A stretch of 64,000 nt of DNA from Flagellimonas sp. MMG031 (lineage in GTDB: Bacteria > Bacteroidota > Bacteroidia > Flavobacteriales > Flavobacteriaceae). Under the pieces are notes generated by a model. It saw only the letters and a list, made by a program, of their open reading frames with translations. It was not told the DNA's origin and ran no database searches. Shown piece after piece: positions 43,879 to 52,772 of the stretch (position 1 is the first letter of the stretch; each line of letters starts with the position of its first letter). The position numbers and the translations under genes are program-made. The stretch lies in assembly GCF_040112705.1 (NCBI RefSeq), contig NZ_CP157804.1, forward strand, positions 1,792,001 through 1,856,000. The letters run 5' to 3'.

Positions 43879-44589
43879 CTATTCCTTCATGGTGTGATAT
43901 ACGTTCTGCACGTCATCATCCTCTTCAATTTTCTCGAGTAGTTTTTCCACATCGGCTGCCTCTTCTTCGTTGAGTTCTTTGGTTACCTGTGGAATACGCT
44001 CAAATCCTGAGGAGATAATCTCGATTCCCTTGGATTCCAGTTCCTTTTGAATGGCCCCAAAATTTTCGAAGGGCGCATAAATATGAATACCGTCCTCATC
44101 TGTGAACACCTCTTCGGCCCCAAAGTCGATCATCTCCAGTTCCAATTCCTCTGGGTCGATGCCTTCGCCGTTGACGGTGAAGTTGCAAGTGTGATCAAAC
44201 ATAAATTCAACCGAACCGGATGTTCCCAAACTACCATTACATTTATTAAAGTAGCTACGGATGTTGGCCACTGTTCGCGTGTTGTTATCGGTGGCGGTCT
44301 CGATTAAAATGGCGATACCATGGGGTGCGTAGCCCTCAAAGAGTACTTCTTTATAATCCCCTTGGTTTTTGTCAGAAGCTCTCTTGATAGCACGCTCAAT
44401 ATTGTCCTTGGGCATGTTTACCGCCTTGGCATTTTGAATGACGGCACGGAGCTTCGCATTGGCATCTGGGTCGGGACCACCTTCCTTGACCGCCATTACA
44501 ATGTCTTTCCCAATTCTGGTAAACGCTTTGGACATCGCTGCCCAGCGCTTCATTTTTCGTGCTTTTCTAAACTCGAACGCTCTTCCCAT
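43879..44589 (-). CDS. YebC/PmpR family protein
   Basis: 236 residues. MGRAFEFRKARKMKRWAAMS is the typical start, followed by DPDANAKLRAVIQNAKAVNM and GYAPHGIAILIETATDN. The family was long described as transcription regulators; more recently members have been reported to act on ribosomes stalled at proline-rich sequences. No evidence here separates the two. It follows the pterin dehydratase gene by 65 bases on the same strand. Confidence 0.94.
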   Translation of the reverse strand: MGRAFEFRKARKMKRWAAMSKAFTRIGKDIVMAVKEGGPDPDANAKLRAVIQNAKAVNMPKDNIERAIKRASDKNQGDYKEVLFEGYAPHGIAILIETATDNNTRTVANIRSYFNKCNGSLGTSGSVEFMFDHTCNFTVNGEGIDPEELELEMIDFGAEEVFTDEDGIHIYAPFENFGAIQKELESKGIEIISSGFERIPQVTKELNEEEAADVEKLLEKIEEDDDVQNVYHTMKE

Positions 44590-44654
44590 AACATCTTACA
44601 TTCTGGATGCTGGCAAATTTAGCAAAAAATGCCCCTTTGTCAAGTCGATAATTT

Positions 44655-44942
44655 TTAACGCTGACCCACAATTTTTTCGATGGATTTTGCCAGGTCAATA
44701 TCCTTTTGGGTAACACCTCCTGCATCGTGTGTGCTCAGGTGTATGTTGAGGGTGTTGTAGACATTTTCCCAATTGGGATGGTGGTTTTGCTTTTCACATG
44801 CAAAGGCAATTTGTGTCATCACAGAGAAAGCTTCCATAAAATCCCCAAAAGTGAAAGATTTTTGAATCATGTCATCCTTTAAGGTCCAGCCTGATAGATT
44901 TTTAAGGGCGTCTTTGATTTCTTCGGTATGTAATTTTTTCAT
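44655..44942 (-). CDS. 4a-hydroxytetrahydrobiopterin dehydratase (pterin-4-alpha-carbinolamine dehydratase)
   Basis: 95 residues, the normal size. CEKQNHHPNWENVYNTLNIH holds the active-site HHP...W pattern and LSTHDAGGVTQKDIDLAK the last His/Asp. It recycles the cofactor of aromatic amino acid hydroxylases, though some bacteria use it otherwise. No hydroxylase gene is nearby. Confidence 0.95.
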   Translation of the reverse strand: MKKLHTEEIKDALKNLSGWTLKDDMIQKSFTFGDFMEAFSVMTQIAFACEKQNHHPNWENVYNTLNIHLSTHDAGGVTQKDIDLAKSIEKIVGQR

Positions 44943-44989
44943 AAATACGTGCTTTTTTAAAAGATAACCAATTTTAATGAGCTCAAAAT

Positions 44990-45019
44990 AAAAAAGGCAT
45001 ACGGATTAGGTATGCCTTT
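44990..45019 (-). terminator. Intrinsic terminator of the Kelch lipoprotein gene
   Basis: AAAGGCATAC (44993-45002) pairs with GTATGCCTTT (45010-45019); on the minus strand a T-run follows. Confidence 0.88.
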
Positions 45020-45041
45020 AAAATTTATATTCCATCAGGTT

Positions 45042-46661
45042 TTATTCCAAATCAGCCATGTAAATTTTCCACTCTTGGAGAGGCCAATAAAAGTTATCCT
45101 CATTGGCCAAACTTTCATCTCGATCACCGTACAATAAAAACATTTTTCCGTTGAATATCGCCATTTGGTGTACAGCACTACCTCCGTTTGGATTGGATAG
45201 ATTATGGGACAATTCCTTTAGACTATTATCTTCTGTATCGAACGCCCATATTTTGGTATTGTCATAGTTGACAGTTACATTTCCTAATCCTTGATCAGTA
45301 AAATCTAAAATTTTGTAACCCGTTACATAAATAATATTGTCATCTTTTTGAACAAAACTATGCTGAATTTCAGAGCCCAAATTTAGGGTTTGGATACTGT
45401 CAGGATTGTTCATGTCAATAATATAAATAGTGTCGGTGGCAGGTGTTAAATAACCAAACTCTGGTGAGCCGCCAAAAACATACATTTTATTGTCAACAAT
45501 GGTTCCCCTTGCCCCGAATCGCGGTTCAGGAAGTTGCGCAAAAAACGTCAGGGAGTTATTGTTCAAATCCAACCTATAAATGTTTTTAGTCTCCTCAATG
45601 GCTCCTTGCCATTCATCCCCAAACCAAGTTGTTGCACCGCCTATGATGTAGACATAATCGTCTTGAACCGCCATGCCAAACCTTGACAAAACAATTTCGG
45701 TCCCAAATTCTTCTGAAATAAGTCCTGAATTGTAGTCGCTGATTACCTGATTTGTTAAATCAAAATCATATTTCCTTATTGAGCCTCCGCCAATACTAAT
45801 CAGTTCATTATTTATAATATGTAACTGTTTTGTAGCCGAGCCTATATTTTCATAGTCTACAAATTCAGTTTGAGACATATCATCCAAATCAAATTTCACA
45901 ACTCTATCTGGACGAATTTGTTGAGGATTATCAGGGTTTCCATAAGTATAGCCATCCTCACGAGTTACATAGAAGAAGCTATTGTCACTATTGGAACCAA
46001 TCATTCCAGGGGAGTGGGTTTCAACTGATGCTGTTTCTACGGTAAAGGCTTCGGAAAAAACCAAGTCGTCAGGTGCAAACTTGTAATCGTTAGGAACCTT
46101 CGGAGTCAAAACAAAGTTGACTTGTACATCTAAGTCTTTGTTCGTTATATTTTTTGATTTTGCTGTTGCATTACTACCTAAAGTAAGTAATACACTGGAT
46201 TCATCAGATATTTGAATATCAAAATCATCGGATGTCAAAGTTGAGTCGCTCTCTCCAACAAACGAAAATGGAGAGCTCTTTGGAGACCGATAATAGTCTA
46301 GAAGGGTTTCTTCAATATTTTGGGCTGATAGGTTTATGTCATGGCCTTTTCTCCATTCAAGTGAACCATTTTCTTTGTTTCCAGAAAAAACAATCTCATC
46401 GTCCAAAACATTAAAGTTATCAGATATATCAAACGATTCAGTTCCATTTGTTACTATTGCAGAAGATACTTTCCAAACTTTTAAATCTCCATTGTTTGTC
46501 AAAAAATCGACAGTTTTGTCCTGTAATTCAGATGTTGTTGGTTCGTTTTCGGTTGGTACTTCATCAGAAATAGGATCTTTAACAGGTGTGGCATCATCGG
46601 AACTACATCCATAGACAAATAACCCCAAGGTACATACAATTAAGTTTGCTTTAATTTTCAT
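45042..46661 (-). CDS. Kelch-repeat lipoprotein
   Basis: 539 residues; lipoprotein signal with Cys near residue 19 (FVYGCSSDD). Residues about 45-200 form a domain I do not recognise (VDFLTNNGDLKVWKVSSAIV). The C-terminal 330 residues are a Kelch-type beta-propeller: IINNELISIGGGSIRKYD, VQDDYVYIIGGATTWFGDEW, VDNKMYVFGGSPEFGY, and IFNGKMFLLYGDRD with blades about 50 residues apart. Probably exposed on the cell surface, binding a ligand or partner. The DNA looks AT-richer than the surroundings. Three 21-bp direct repeats lie about 75 bases upstream of the start. Confidence 0.88.
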   Translation of the reverse strand: MKIKANLIVCTLGLFVYGCSSDDATPVKDPISDEVPTENEPTTSELQDKTVDFLTNNGDLKVWKVSSAIVTNGTESFDISDNFNVLDDEIVFSGNKENGSLEWRKGHDINLSAQNIEETLLDYYRSPKSSPFSFVGESDSTLTSDDFDIQISDESSVLLTLGSNATAKSKNITNKDLDVQVNFVLTPKVPNDYKFAPDDLVFSEAFTVETASVETHSPGMIGSNSDNSFFYVTREDGYTYGNPDNPQQIRPDRVVKFDLDDMSQTEFVDYENIGSATKQLHIINNELISIGGGSIRKYDFDLTNQVISDYNSGLISEEFGTEIVLSRFGMAVQDDYVYIIGGATTWFGDEWQGAIEETKNIYRLDLNNNSLTFFAQLPEPRFGARGTIVDNKMYVFGGSPEFGYLTPATDTIYIIDMNNPDSIQTLNLGSEIQHSFVQKDDNIIYVTGYKILDFTDQGLGNVTVNYDNTKIWAFDTEDNSLKELSHNLSNPNGGSAVHQMAIFNGKMFLLYGDRDESLANEDNFYWPLQEWKIYMADLE

Positions 46662-46736
46662 TTTTTTTGATTTAATTAATCGGGGTTATGTGCGGATGCT
46701 GGCAATTTATATTTTTCAGTTGGGATTTTTCATTCC

Positions 46737-46791
46737 CAATTGACGGATGCCCCTTTTCAATTGACGGATGCCCCTTTTCAATTGACGGATG
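46737..46791. repeat. 2.6 copies of a 21-bp direct repeat upstream of the Kelch gene
   Basis: CAATTGACGGATGCCCCTTTT at 46737-46757 and again at 46758-46778, then CAATTGACGGATG at 46779-46791. On the coding (minus) strand the core reads CATCCGTCAATTG three times with a 21-bp period, two turns of the helix. This suits cooperative binding of a regulator on one DNA face. Confidence 0.75.
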
Positions 46792-46866
46792 AATATTTGT
46801 TTAAAATGATGTAAGAATAAAATGACCTATTCCTTGGATTTTTATGAGTTGGAATCCATGAAGCAA

Positions 46867-47694
46867 TTAAACATCATTTCCAGTAAAATGCTTCTCAATA
46901 ATCTCCTGACAACTGATACGAAGGTTCTTGGGCAGGATATTATCCTTGGGCAAAGCGGCCAAATACCTATCCTCATTGGTCGTGTACACCCTTTTGTACA
47001 CGGGATGGTAATTGCCCAAGTGGGCTATGACCTCTTTGATGAACTCCTCATGCTGGATAAGGTCACTGCTCCCCAAATGATAGATTCCCGTTTTGTTCCT
47101 GTTGATCAGGTAATGGATTTGTTGGGTAAGCCTATCGTCGTTGGTCACATTGATGATCAGGTTGGGAAATACCTCAATCGGTTCATTGTTTTCAATATGT
47201 TCCTTGATTTCCCGAATTCGGGGAGAAGCATTGCCAAAGACCATGGGCACCCTTAAAATGGCCGTTTTTTCCTTGGGCAACCGCATCATCATGTTCTCGA
47301 TCTTGATTTTGAGCCTACCATAAACACTCAACGATAAAGTCTTGTCATATTCGTAGGATGGAAATTTGCTGTAGGCATCGAACACGTTGGCCGAAGAAAT
47401 AAAGTAGAGTTTGGCCTTGGTCCGCACCAAATACTCCATCAAATGCTGATGTGCCTGTATCTGTGAGGGAAAGTTTCCCCTAAGGGCCGATACAATAATG
47501 TCCGGGCGCACCTGTTCCAATACCTGAAAAATGTCGTCCTCTTCCAGATCGTAGCGCATAAACTGCTTGTTCTTGGCAAAAGAACGATTGGAATAATAGG
47601 TGCCATAGGTATCAAAATAGGAGCAAAGCTCTTTGTATATGGCATTGCCCACAAATCCGCTCGCTCCTAATATCAATATCTTTTTTTTATCCAA
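46867..47694 (-). CDS. RmlD-like NAD(P)-dependent sugar nucleotide reductase
   Basis: 275 residues of the extended short-chain dehydrogenase family. KILILGASGFVGNAIYKEL is the GxxGxxG nucleotide-binding start, and YEYDKTLSLSVYGRLKIKIE holds the catalytic Y-x3-K (YGRLK). The closest broad class is dTDP-4-dehydrorhamnose reductase, but no rml genes are adjacent. The next gene upstream is gcvT, 7 bases away, so it is transcribed with gcvT for reasons not visible. Confidence 0.85.
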   Translation of the reverse strand: MDKKKILILGASGFVGNAIYKELCSYFDTYGTYYSNRSFAKNKQFMRYDLEEDDIFQVLEQVRPDIIVSALRGNFPSQIQAHQHLMEYLVRTKAKLYFISSANVFDAYSKFPSYEYDKTLSLSVYGRLKIKIENMMMRLPKEKTAILRVPMVFGNASPRIREIKEHIENNEPIEVFPNLIINVTNDDRLTQQIHYLINRNKTGIYHLGSSDLIQHEEFIKEVIAHLGNYHPVYKRVYTTNEDRYLAALPKDNILPKNLRISCQEIIEKHFTGNDV

Positions 47695-47701
47695 AGGCTA
47701 A

Positions 47702-48790
47702 CTAAGTGTTTTTATAAAATGGCAGTTTTACCACCGTTGCAGGTACCTTGTTGATTCGTATTTGAATAAAAATTGGGGAGTCCACCTTGGAATGTTCCAT
47801 GGTAACATATCCCAAACCGATTCCTTTGGAAAGGGAAGGGGACATGGTGCCCGAGGTCACCTTGCCTATTTGATTGGCCTGACCGTCCAAAATTGGATAG
47901 CCAGCCCTTGGAATCCCACGTTCCTCCATCTGGAAGGCAACAAGTTTTCTTTTGGAACCGTCTGTCTTTTCCTTCGATAGGTTTTCGCTGTTCACGAATT
48001 CCTTGGTGAATTTGGTAATCCAGCCCAAGCCAGCTTCCAACGGGGAGGTGGTGTCGTCAATATCGTTTCCGTAGAGGCAGTAGCCCATTTCCAAACGCAA
48101 CGTATCACGGGCCGCCAAACCAATGGGCTTGATGCCGAAATCGGCGCCGGCTTCCAACACTTTGTCCCATACCTGTTGTACTTCGGAGTTTTTGCAATAG
48201 ATTTCAAAACCGCCCGAACCAGTATAACCCGTTGCAGAAATGATGACATGCTCAATACCGGCAAAATCGCCGACCACAAAGCTGTAGAAGCTAATGGACG
48301 CCAAATCAACAGAAGTCAAACTTTGCATCGCCTCCACCGCCTTTGGGCCCTGAATGGCCAAAAGTGAATAATCGTCGGATATATTTCTCATGTCGGCACC
48401 AATGCCCTCGTTGTATTTGGAAATATGGTCCCAATCCTTATCAATGTTGGATGCGTTCACCACCAAAAGATAAGTTTCTTCCTTGACCCGATAAATGATC
48501 AAGTCGTCCACAATACCCCCCGTTTCGTTGGGCATGCAACTGTACTGCGCCTTGCCGACAGTCAATTTGGAAGCGTCGTTGGTCGTCACTTTCTGGATCA
48601 GTTCCAAAGCTTTGGGCCCTTCGACCAAAAACTCGCCCATATGTGACACATCGAACACACCCACCGCCTTGCGAACGGTTTCATGTTCCACATTTACACC
48701 TTCATAAGAAACGGGCATGTTGTAACCCGCAAAGGGCACCATTTTGGCTCCCAACGCTTTGTGCGTTTCGGTAAGTGCAGTATTTTTCAT
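47702..48790 (-). CDS. gcvT: Glycine cleavage system T protein (aminomethyltransferase)
   Basis: Transfers the aminomethyl carbon of glycine to tetrahydrofolate. 362 residues from the ATG at 48790, which gives [20 protein letters not shown], a typical start; an upstream TTG adds eight residues and is less likely. [24 protein letters not shown] and [12 protein letters not shown] are family motifs. Other gcv genes are elsewhere in the genome. Confidence 0.96.
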   Translation of the reverse strand: MKNTALTETHKALGAKMVPFAGYNMPVSYEGVNVEHETVRKAVGVFDVSHMGEFLVEGPKALELIQKVTTNDASKLTVGKAQYSCMPNETGGIVDDLIIYRVKEETYLLVVNASNIDKDWDHISKYNEGIGADMRNISDDYSLLAIQGPKAVEAMQSLTSVDLASISFYSFVVGDFAGIEHVIISATGYTGSGGFEIYCKNSEVQQVWDKVLEAGADFGIKPIGLAARDTLRLEMGYCLYGNDIDDTTSPLEAGLGWITKFTKEFVNSENLSKEKTDGSKRKLVAFQMEERGIPRAGYPILDGQANQIGKVTSGTMSPSLSKGIGLGYVTMEHSKVDSPIFIQIRINKVPATVVKLPFYKNT

Positions 48791-48931
48791 CGGCTCTAAT
48801 TTTACGATGGGCAAATTTATAGAATTAATTAAGGATACCCTTATTTTCGGGTATTATGATTTTGCTAAAACTGAGGTCATATTCCATTTTTGATATGCCC
48901 AAAATTTGTATTTTCATCAAAATATGTAATC

Positions 48932-50548
48932 ATGTCAAAAATCAAATGGAGCCTTTTGTCGGCTATTTTATTCATAACCGCTGGTATTTCCCAGGATTTG
49001 CCCACTGACTATCTTCCGGCCGATTTTCATAAGGATAGAAGGGATGCCGTAAGAGCTAAACTGCCTCCTAATACCGCAGTAGTGCTTTTTGCCAACGCAG
49101 AACGCAATCGGGCAAACGATGTGGACTACGTGTACCATCAGGACCCCAATTTTTACTATTTGACAGGGTACAAGGAGCCGAATGCCGTGCTGATTCTTTT
49201 CTCCGAACCCCAGACCGATGCCTCCGGAAATACGTTTGATGAAATATTTTATGTGCAAGAGCGAAATGCAAGAGCCGAGCAATGGACCGGAAAACGCTTG
49301 GGTGTTGAAGGCGTTAAGGAAAAGCTGGGTTTCAATATGGTTTTTAATGGTAGTGAATTTGAGAATTTCCCCTTGGATTTTCAATCTTTTGATAACGTTT
49401 CCTTTGTTGATTTTCATAACGACTATCGTGATAAACCAGGAACGGCAGATTTGTTTGATTTGGTCAAAACCTTCAAGATAAAGGCAAACTACCCTGCCGA
49501 TTATAACCCCATACGAAACCAGTTGTACAAAAGAATTGCTGGGGCCACTGTCGATAATTGGGGTGAGGTCGCCGAAACTATCCAAAGATTTATGGAGCGG
49601 AATCCCGAATTGCAAGAGGATGATTTGCTCAACGATTTCGTGGAGGCGAATTCCGATGAGATCCGCGATGAAATCAAAAACAAAGTGTTCGTGGTCCAAA
49701 GATCTTCCAATCTGGATTCCAGCATCCTGCCTTCGGTGATGGCCGAATTGCGACAGGATAAAACCCCAGAGGAATTGAAATTGCTCAAAAAGGCCATCGA
49801 AATTTCCGCAGTAGGTCAAATAGAGGTGATGAAGGCCATGCACCCCAATATGTCCGAGACTGAGATACAGGGCGTTCACGAATATGTGTACAAAAGGTAT
49901 GGTGCCGAGTACGAGGGTTATCCCTCCATTGTTGGCGGTGGCCATAACGGCTGCATTCTTCACTACATCGAGAACAACAAGACCAAGGTTGGGGATGATT
50001 TGGTGCTGATGGATTTGGGAGCGGAATATCATGGTTATACTGCTGATGTGACCCGCACTATCCCTGCCAACGGAAAGTTTTCGCCAGAGCAGAAAGCTAT
50101 CTACGACATCGTTTATAATGCCCAGGAAGCCGGGATTGCCGCGAGTGTCGTCGGTGCATCCTTTGGGGAGCCGCACAAGGCCGCTTTAACGGTGGTGACC
50201 CAAGGGTTGATGGATCTCGGAATCATTAAGGATGCCAAAGAGGCGAGAATCTATTTTCCACACGGAACCTCTCACTATTTGGGGCTCGATGTCCACGATG
50301 CAGGTACCTACCAAGCCTTCAAGCCCAATCAAGTGATTACTGTTGAGCCGGGAATTTATATACCCGAAAACAGTGCCTGTGATGAAAAGTGGTGGGGCAT
50401 TGCCGTCCGAATCGAAGATGATATCTTGATTACGGAAGATGGGCCAGTCAACCTTTCTGCCATGGCACCACGCACCACTGAGGCTATCGAGGAAGTGATG
50501 AAGCAGCCTAGTCCGTTGGACAGTTTTAAACTGCCCAAACTGGATTAA
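48932..50548 (+). CDS. Exported Xaa-Pro aminopeptidase (M24B)
   Basis: 538 residues from the ATG at 48932, which opens a signal peptide (LLSAILFITAGISQ). N-terminal domain about 25-230, then the pita-bread fold: LMDLGAEYHGYTADVTRT (two metal Asp), FPHGTSHYLGLDVHD (metal His), TVEPGIYIPE and VRIEDDILIT (two Glu). It removes N-terminal residues next to proline, here probably in the periplasm. The stop shares bases with the stop of convergent thrC. Confidence 0.93.
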   Translation: MSKIKWSLLSAILFITAGISQDLPTDYLPADFHKDRRDAVRAKLPPNTAVVLFANAERNRANDVDYVYHQDPNFYYLTGYKEPNAVLILFSEPQTDASGNTFDEIFYVQERNARAEQWTGKRLGVEGVKEKLGFNMVFNGSEFENFPLDFQSFDNVSFVDFHNDYRDKPGTADLFDLVKTFKIKANYPADYNPIRNQLYKRIAGATVDNWGEVAETIQRFMERNPELQEDDLLNDFVEANSDEIRDEIKNKVFVVQRSSNLDSSILPSVMAELRQDKTPEELKLLKKAIEISAVGQIEVMKAMHPNMSETEIQGVHEYVYKRYGAEYEGYPSIVGGGHNGCILHYIENNKTKVGDDLVLMDLGAEYHGYTADVTRTIPANGKFSPEQKAIYDIVYNAQEAGIAASVVGASFGEPHKAALTVVTQGLMDLGIIKDAKEARIYFPHGTSHYLGLDVHDAGTYQAFKPNQVITVEPGIYIPENSACDEKWWGIAVRIEDDILITEDGPVNLSAMAPRTTEAIEEVMKQPSPLDSFKLPKLD

Positions 50549-51840
50549 TGCTGCAGCAAGTATTGTTTCAGCTCTTCGTAATTCGCGATTCGATGTGATT
50601 TTTTCACCTTGTCCATCACTTTCTGAATCTGCGCGGGAATAGCTGGGCCTATACCCAGTGTTGCTTCCACCACATCCAAAAACTTGACGGGATGGGCCGT
50701 TTCCAAGAAAATACCAAAGGTATCGGGATGGGATTTTTGATATTCCTTTAACCCAAGATACCCTACTGCACCGTGGGGGTCCATTACGTAGCCCGTTTTG
50801 GTATACACCTCTTTCATGGTTTTTTTGGTAGCTTCATCCGAAAAGGAATAGGAGGAGAGGTTGTTTTGAAGTGTTTCCAAATCGTTCTGGTACAAATGCC
50901 TTATCCGCACAAAATTACTGGGGTCTCCCACATCCATGGCATTGGAAATTGTCGCTACGGAAGGCATAGGTTCATACACGCCTTTTTCCATGTATTTAGG
51001 GACCACATCGTTTACATTGGTAGATGCCACAAAATGCTTGATGGGCATGCCCAATTTTTGGGCCACCATTCCAGCACAGACATTTCCAAAATTACCCGAA
51101 GGCACTGAAAATACAATATCCTTTCCTTTTGATTTGGCTTGCTTGTAGGCAAACAAAAAGTAGAACAGTTGGGGCAGCCATCGGGCCACATTGATGCTAT
51201 TTGCCGAGGTCAATTTTTTATGGTCCGTGATTTCAGTATCCAAAAACGCTGTCTTCACCATACGCTGGCAATCGTCAAAAACACCATCCACTTCCATGGC
51301 CTCGATATTTTGGCCCAGAGTGGTCAGTTGTTTTTCTTGGATTTCACTCACCTTGCCGCTGGGGTAGAGGATGACCACTTTTACCCCATCAACCCCTAAA
51401 AAGCCATTGGCAACGGCACCGCCGGTATCTCCAGAAGTAGCCACCAATACCGTAACATCCTGTTTTTGCCCTTGTGAAAAGTAGCCCAAACAGTTTGCCA
51501 TAAATCGGGCGCCGACATCCTTAAAGGCCATGGTGGGCCCATGAAAAAGCTCCAAAGTGGCTACGTTTTTTTCAATGTCGACCACTGGAAACTCAAAATC
51601 CAAGGTGTTCGCTATGATTTCTTTCAGGATTTCATCGGGAATATCGTCGCTCACAAACTGGTGAATGGCTTTGAAAGCTATTTCGTGATTGGAAACCTTT
51701 TCAATAGTTTTAAAAAAATCGGTATTCAGTGGAGTAATTTTCTCCGGAAAGTAAAGGCCTTTATCCGGCGAAATTCCAGCAATGACCGCTTCCTTGAACG
51801 ATGCCCTTATATGTTGATTGTTTAAACTGTAAAATTTCAT
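50545..51840 (-). CDS. thrC: Threonine synthase
   Basis: PLP enzyme making threonine from O-phosphohomoserine. 431 residues. FHGPTMAFKDVGARFM carries the PLP-binding Lys, LVATSGDTGGAVANGF the phosphate-binding loop, and FSVPSGNFGNVCAG the conserved glycine loop. Last gene of thrABC; starts 5 bases after thrB. The 3' end overlaps the pepP-type gene by 4 bases, so no terminator lies between the convergent units. Confidence 0.96.
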   Translation of the reverse strand: MKFYSLNNQHIRASFKEAVIAGISPDKGLYFPEKITPLNTDFFKTIEKVSNHEIAFKAIHQFVSDDIPDEILKEIIANTLDFEFPVVDIEKNVATLELFHGPTMAFKDVGARFMANCLGYFSQGQKQDVTVLVATSGDTGGAVANGFLGVDGVKVVILYPSGKVSEIQEKQLTTLGQNIEAMEVDGVFDDCQRMVKTAFLDTEITDHKKLTSANSINVARWLPQLFYFLFAYKQAKSKGKDIVFSVPSGNFGNVCAGMVAQKLGMPIKHFVASTNVNDVVPKYMEKGVYEPMPSVATISNAMDVGDPSNFVRIRHLYQNDLETLQNNLSSYSFSDEATKKTMKEVYTKTGYVMDPHGAVGYLGLKEYQKSHPDTFGIFLETAHPVKFLDVVEATLGIGPAIPAQIQKVMDKVKKSHRIANYEELKQYLLQH

Positions 51841-51845
51841 GGGCT

Positions 51846-52769
51846 TTAGGTAATTTTTTTTACGCCTTGGCTGTTTACTTTGGAAATATGGATGTCGAAA
51901 TCGATACCTATATTTTGATAGGTTTCCTTCATGGATGCTGCCACTTGTTGGGCTATCGTTTCACCTTTGCTCAAGGCAAAAATAGAGGGTCCGGAGCCTG
52001 AAATACCACTGCCGAGTGCCCCTGCCTTTAAGGCGTTGGCCTTGATGTCGTCAAAAGCGGGAATCAAAATGGAACGGATGGGTTCTACGATATGATCCTC
52101 CAAGGAACGACTTATCAAATCATAATCATTCTGAAAAAGCCCGGCGATGAGTCCGCCCAAATTGCCCCATTGCCGAATGCCTTGTTGCATGGAAATGGTC
52201 GTCTTCAAAATTTTTCGGGAATCGGACGTCTTGATTTCAATTTGTGGGTGGATTACCGTTGCGTACAATTCCGAAGGTGTCGGTATGGGGATAATGTCCA
52301 AAGGTTCGTAGCTCCGGACCAACGTAAAACCACCATAAATGGCCGGGGCCACGTTATCGGCGTGGGCCACATCGCTTGCCAGTTTTTCTCCCTGCATGGC
52401 AAACTCGACCAATTCGAGCTTTGAAAAGGGCTTCCCCAAGAGTTCGTTCATGGCCCAAACCGCTCCAGAGGAGCTGGCTGCGCTGCTGCCAATACCACTC
52501 CCAGGTTTGATGCGCTTATCAATTTCAATCTCAAATCCGCCCTCGTAATCACTTTTGTCCAAAAGCGCCAAACCAGCAACACCTGCAACATTTTGCTCAG
52601 CTTCCAAAGGAAGGTCTTGCCCCATGATTTTTGAAATACGAATCCCTTTTTCGGGAATCTTGCGAACCGTCATTGCATCACCCACCGAATCCAACGCCAA
52701 ACCGAGCACATCGAATCCGCAGGATACGTTGGCTATGGTCGCCGGGCAAAATACCTTGATTTCTTCCAT
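51846..52769 (-). CDS. thrB: Homoserine kinase
   Basis: GHMP-family kinase of 307 residues phosphorylating homoserine. PGSGIGSSAASSSGAVWAMN is the ATP-binding GHMP motif, ATIANVSCGFDVLGLALD the N-terminal signature and GSGISGSGPSIFAL the C-terminal one. Middle gene of the threonine operon, 3 bases after thrA. Confidence 0.97.
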   Translation of the reverse strand: MEEIKVFCPATIANVSCGFDVLGLALDSVGDAMTVRKIPEKGIRISKIMGQDLPLEAEQNVAGVAGLALLDKSDYEGGFEIEIDKRIKPGSGIGSSAASSSGAVWAMNELLGKPFSKLELVEFAMQGEKLASDVAHADNVAPAIYGGFTLVRSYEPLDIIPIPTPSELYATVIHPQIEIKTSDSRKILKTTISMQQGIRQWGNLGGLIAGLFQNDYDLISRSLEDHIVEPIRSILIPAFDDIKANALKAGALGSGISGSGPSIFALSKGETIAQQVAASMKETYQNIGIDFDIHISKVNSQGVKKIT

Positions 52770-52772
52770 GGG

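Noticed and set aside
46737..46791. CRISPR array
   Set aside because: Only 2.6 units with no variable spacers; period 21 bp and location in a promoter region fit an operator.
46822..47256. 144-codon plus-strand frame after the 21-bp repeats
   Set aside because: Opposite the RmlD-like gene, which has a clear GxxGxxG start and Y-x3-K site.
48968..50176. 402-codon open frame on the minus strand
   Set aside because: Lies fully opposite the M24 aminopeptidase gene; no motif, His/Ile/Val-rich shadow composition.
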